Positions 61,563 through 64,000 of a DNA stretch of 64,000 nt are shown in pieces. Numbering within the stretch: position 1 is the stretch's first letter; each line of letters begins with the position of its first letter. Source of the stretch: Actinomadura sp. J1-007. GTDB lineage: Bacteria; Actinomycetota; Actinomycetes; Streptosporangiales; Streptosporangiaceae. The stretch covers positions 6,572,001 through 6,636,000 of the forward strand of contig NZ_WING01000001.1 in NCBI RefSeq assembly GCF_009793335.1. The letters run 5' to 3'. The position numbers and the translations under genes were made by a program. The notes under the pieces are model-generated. The model saw only the letters and a list, made by a program, of their open reading frames with translations, was not told the DNA's origin and made no database searches.

Positions 61563-62516
61563 ATGACCCCCCGTGAGGAGACCGGTCGGCTGCGCACCGT
61601 GACCGGCACGATCCCGACGTCCGCGATCACCGGCCGCGTGCTCTCCCACGAGCACCTCCAGCTCGACCTGCGCTGGCCGGCGCGCCCCGCGCTGGTCGAC
61701 TCCGACCCGCGGCGCTGGCTGGACGAGGAGAAGGGCGTCACCGCCGAGCTGGCCGCCCTGCGCACCGGGCACGACCTCGACCTCGTCGTCGACCTCACCT
61801 GCTCGGGGATGGGCCGCAACGCCGCCGCGCTCGCGCGGATCAGCGCCGGGTCGCGGGTCGCCGTGGTCGCGGGCACGGGGTTCTTCACCGAGCCGTTCCA
61901 TCCCGCGTTCGTCCGCGAGTCCGACGCCGAGCGGCTCGGCGAGCGGCTGCTGGCCGAGATCGGCTTCGGCATGGACGGCACCAACGCGCTGCCCGGCGTG
62001 ATCGGCGAGATCGGCACGTGGGGCGAGTTCCCCACCGAGGCCGAGGAGCGGTGCCTGCGCGCCGCCGCGCACGCCGGCCGCTACTCGGGGCTGCCCGTCG
62101 CCACGTACGGCCGCGCGGGCCTCGCCCAGCTGGAGATCCTCACCACCGCGGGCCTGGCCCCGGAGCGCGTCGCGGTCGGGCAGCAGGACCAGGTGGACGA
62201 CGCGGGCGCGCACCGCAAGATCGCCGAGACGGGGGCGTACGTCTCGTTCGGCACCCTCGGGCTCGGCGGCGACGACCCGGCGGCGCTCGGCGCCCGCGTG
62301 CGCGGCGTGATGGACCTGCTGGAGGCCGGGCACGCCGACCGCGTCCTGCTCAGCACCGGCGTGTCCCGGATGGCCCAGATCACCCGGTACGGCGGCACGG
62401 GCTACGGCTACCTCTTCGAGACGTTCCTCCCGGCCCTGCGCACGGCGGGCGCCGACGACGCCACGCTGGACGGCATCCTGCACGCCAATCCGCTGCGCTG
62501 GCTCACCGCCGCCTGA
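61563..62516 (+). CDS. Phosphotriesterase-family protein with incomplete metal site
   Basis: A 317-aa TIM-barrel protein of the phosphotriesterase family: SHEHLQLDL retains the first metal pair (His29, His31) and VIGEIGTW keeps the bridging position as Glu149. The positions of the remaining ligands differ: ATYGRAG has Tyr182 where His is usual, VGQQDQ has Gln207 for His, and LLSTGVSR has Gly266 for Asp. A binuclear site cannot form as in the type enzyme. TAATCT at 61549-61554 may be a -10, giving a nearly leaderless message. It may be a pseudoenzyme or a lineage with new chemistry. Confidence 0.85.
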   Translation: MTPREETGRLRTVTGTIPTSAITGRVLSHEHLQLDLRWPARPALVDSDPRRWLDEEKGVTAELAALRTGHDLDLVVDLTCSGMGRNAAALARISAGSRVAVVAGTGFFTEPFHPAFVRESDAERLGERLLAEIGFGMDGTNALPGVIGEIGTWGEFPTEAEERCLRAAAHAGRYSGLPVATYGRAGLAQLEILTTAGLAPERVAVGQQDQVDDAGAHRKIAETGAYVSFGTLGLGGDDPAALGARVRGVMDLLEAGHADRVLLSTGVSRMAQITRYGGTGYGYLFETFLPALRTAGADDATLDGILHANPLRWLTAA

Positions 62517-62609
62517 ACACGCGCCCGCAGCGCGGTGCGAACGCGTCCCGGCCGCGCCCTGGGGGCTTCCTGAGGCATCGTCCGGACGGCCCGCCATACC
62601 GTCCTTGAC

Positions 62610-62623
62610 CGGGAACGTTCCCG
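62610..62623. promoter_or_regulatory. 14-bp palindrome upstream of the phosphoribosyltransferase
   Basis: CGGGAACGTTCCCG is a perfect dyad overlapping TTGACC (62605-62610), a possible -35. Probable operator or regulatory site; the factor is unknown. Confidence 0.5.
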
Positions 62624-62700
62624 TCTGGGAGATCGCGGCCGAAGTTGGGTAGGGCTGAGGGAAAGGTGCTGTTCCGCGACCCCGGGAGGGGGTGGCGCCG

Positions 62701-63391
62701 ATGCCCTGGAGACCCGCTCGCACCGATGCCCGGGAGGCCGGGACCGTGCGGCTTCCGTTCGCCGACCGCGCCGAGGCGGGCCGCGCGCTCGCCGAGCGGC
62801 TGGCGCCGCTCGGCCTGGAGGGCGCGGTGGTCCTCGCGCTGCCGCGCGGCGGCGTCCCGGTCGGCCACGAGGTCGCGCGGCGGCTGGGGGCCCGGCTGGA
62901 CGTCCTGGTCACGCGCAAGATCGGCTATCCGCCGCAGCCGGAGCTCGGCGTCGGGGCGGTCGCCGAGGGCGGCGACCCGGTGTTCGACGGCGGGCTGCTG
63001 CGGCGGCTCGGCCTGACCGAGGACGACCTGGCCGCGACCGTCGCGTCCGAACGCGCCGAGCTGGACCGCCGCGTGCGGGCCTACCGGGGCGACCGGCCGC
63101 TGTCCGGCACGGCGTCCCGGCCGGTGGTCGTGGTGGACGACGGCCTCGCCACCGGGGGCACGGCCCGCGCGGCCCTGCGCGCCGTACGCGGGCACGGCCC
63201 GACCAGGCTGGTGCTGGCGGTGCCGGTGGGCGCCGCCGAGACCGTACGGGACATGTCCGGCGAGGCGGACGACGTGGTGGTGCTGGCCGCGCCCTCGTCG
63301 TTCCGCGCGGTGGGCCAGTGGTACCACGACTTCGACCAGCTCACCGACGCCGACGTGGTCGCGTGGCTGGACCGGGCCGGCGGGGGCGGCC
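62701..63391 (+). CDS. Phosphoribosyltransferase-domain protein
   Basis: From ATG 62701 (GGGAGGGGG eight bases upstream): LPFADRAEAGRALAERLAPLGLEGAVVLALPRGGVPVGHEVARRL, VTRKIGYPPQPELGVGAVAEGGDPVF and the PRPP loop VVVVDDGLATGGTARAAL at about residues 140-157, ending DQLTDADVVAWLDRAGGGG. This is the PRT domain found in proteins such as mycobacterial Rv0571c, where a dienelactone-hydrolase domain follows in the same chain. Here that domain is in the next frame from 63392. The PRT frame stays open to the window end, so a +1 indel in GGGGG 63382-63386 would fuse them. Confidence 0.8.
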
Positions 63392-64000
63392 GTGACCGAG
63401 GTGCACGTCCCGGCGGGGGACGTCCGGCTGGACGGCGACCTCTCCGAGCCCGCCCGCGCCCGCGGGATCGTGGTGTTCGCGCACGGCAGCGGCAGCGGGC
63501 GGCACAGCCCCCGCAACCGGCGGGTGGCCGCGTCGCTGGCGGAGCGGGGCTTCGGGACGCTGCTGTTCGACCTGCTGACGCCCGAGGAGGAGCTCAGCGA
63601 CCTGCGCACCGCGCACCTGAGGTTCAACGTGCCGTTGCTCGCGGGGCGGCTCGGCCAGGTGGTGACGTGGCTGCGGCGGGAGGGCTGCCCGACCGCCGCG
63701 GGCTGTCCCGTGGGGCTGTTCGGGGCCAGCACGGGCGCCGCGGCGGCGCTGGTGGCCGCCGCGAGCTGCCCGGACGACGTCGCGGCCGTGGTGTCGCGGG
63801 GCGGTCGCCCCGACCTCGCGGCGCACGCGCTCGGGGCCGTACGGGCGCCGACGCTGCTCATCGTGGGCGGACGCGACCTGGAGGTCCTCTCGCTCAACGA
63901 GCGGTCCCTCGACCGGATGGACCCGGCGGGCGGGCACGAGCTGACGGTCGTCCCGGGCGCGGGGCACCTGTTCGAGGAGCCGGGGGCGCTGCGGGAGGTC
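63392..64000 (+). CDS. Dienelactone-hydrolase-like alpha/beta hydrolase, cut by the window end
   Basis: The frame from GTG 63392 reads VHVPAGDVRLDGDLSEPARARGIVVFAHGSGSGRHSPRNRRVA, LFDLLTPEEE, the nucleophile elbow GLFGASTGAAAAL (Ser), APTLLIVGGRDLEVL (Asp) and VPGAGHLFEEPGAL (His). A complete catalytic triad to the window edge. Either a separate gene with a GTG start overlapping the upstream frame or, more likely, the second half of a PRT-hydrolase fusion separated by one extra base. Confidence 0.8.
   Translation, partial: MTEVHVPAGDVRLDGDLSEPARARGIVVFAHGSGSGRHSPRNRRVAASLAERGFGTLLFDLLTPEEELSDLRTAHLRFNVPLLAGRLGQVVTWLRREGCPTAAGCPVGLFGASTGAAAALVAAASCPDDVAAVVSRGGRPDLAAHALGAVRAPTLLIVGGRDLEVLSLNERSLDRMDPAGGHELTVVPGAGHLFEEPGALREV

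Noticed and set aside
1..64000. tRNA, rRNA, riboswitch or biosynthetic megasynthase genes
   Set aside because: None could be recognised by reading either strand; covariance-model searches would be decisive.

Overview
The window is very GC-rich DNA with strong third-position G/C bias, many GTG/TTG starts, several apparently leaderless promoters, and actinobacterial families throughout (rubber oxygenase Lcp, CGNR regulator, DUF1707, FurA/CatR-type catalase operator, AidB-type acyl-CoA dehydrogenase, mycobacterial-type sulfite reductase with CysH). I infer a soil actinomycete, possibly Thermomonosporaceae/Actinomadura-like. No rRNA or tRNA gene is visible, so the genus is a guess.

Left part (about 0.1-18.8 kb) is a dense row of small oxidative and regulatory cassettes. 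In order: an SDR lacking the catalytic Tyr; a Cml/Cmx-type MFS exporter; catalase plus ankyrin partner under a Fur-type operator; an Atu4866-domain protein with two SDRs; a UbiB-like kinase; SDR/TetR pairs with clear operators; a TetR diverging from a rubber oxygenase (lcp); a secreted alpha/beta hydrolase; a threonine-synthase-like enzyme; a 4-OT tautomerase with an SDR and TetR; and a RidA/CGNR divergent pair.

Middle part (about 19-48.5 kb) is accessory and decayed. It holds relics of tyrosine integrases, a relaxase-like protein, an internally deleted IS5-family element with CTAA target duplication, an internally deleted serine resolvase, a TniB-like ATPase, a Tn3 transposase C-terminus and an IS21 IstB. 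Intact cargo is scattered among them: Sua5, a lipoprotein with duplicated Cys domains, an ECF sigma/beta-propeller pair, an amidohydrolase/RpiR pair, and a GntR-MFS-nucleoside hydrolase-adenosine deaminase cassette. A 35-bp piece of the aidB 3' region at 18970-19004 repeats, in the same orientation, the sequence inside intact aidB at 48622-48656. It thus brackets the whole region.

Right part (48.5-64 kb) is core-like. It has aidB, a DUF1707/LiaF-like protein, an SDR and two Baeyer-Villiger-type flavoprotein monooxygenases under a TetR, an assimilatory sulfate cluster (sulfite reductase, zinc-ribbon protein, CysH, sirohydrochlorin chelatase), a YihY/BrkB membrane protein, a phosphotriesterase homologue missing metal ligands, and a phosphoribosyltransferase/dienelactone hydrolase region cut by the window end.

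At least seven otherwise well-preserved coding sequences are broken by what looks like one missing G/C base in a short G or C run (near 10680, 13698, 22046, 29703, 33452, 50701 and 55330). The uniform direction suggests homopolymer under-calling in the assembly more than biology. In contrast, the central region carries real decay such as Trp-to-stop changes and internal deletions.
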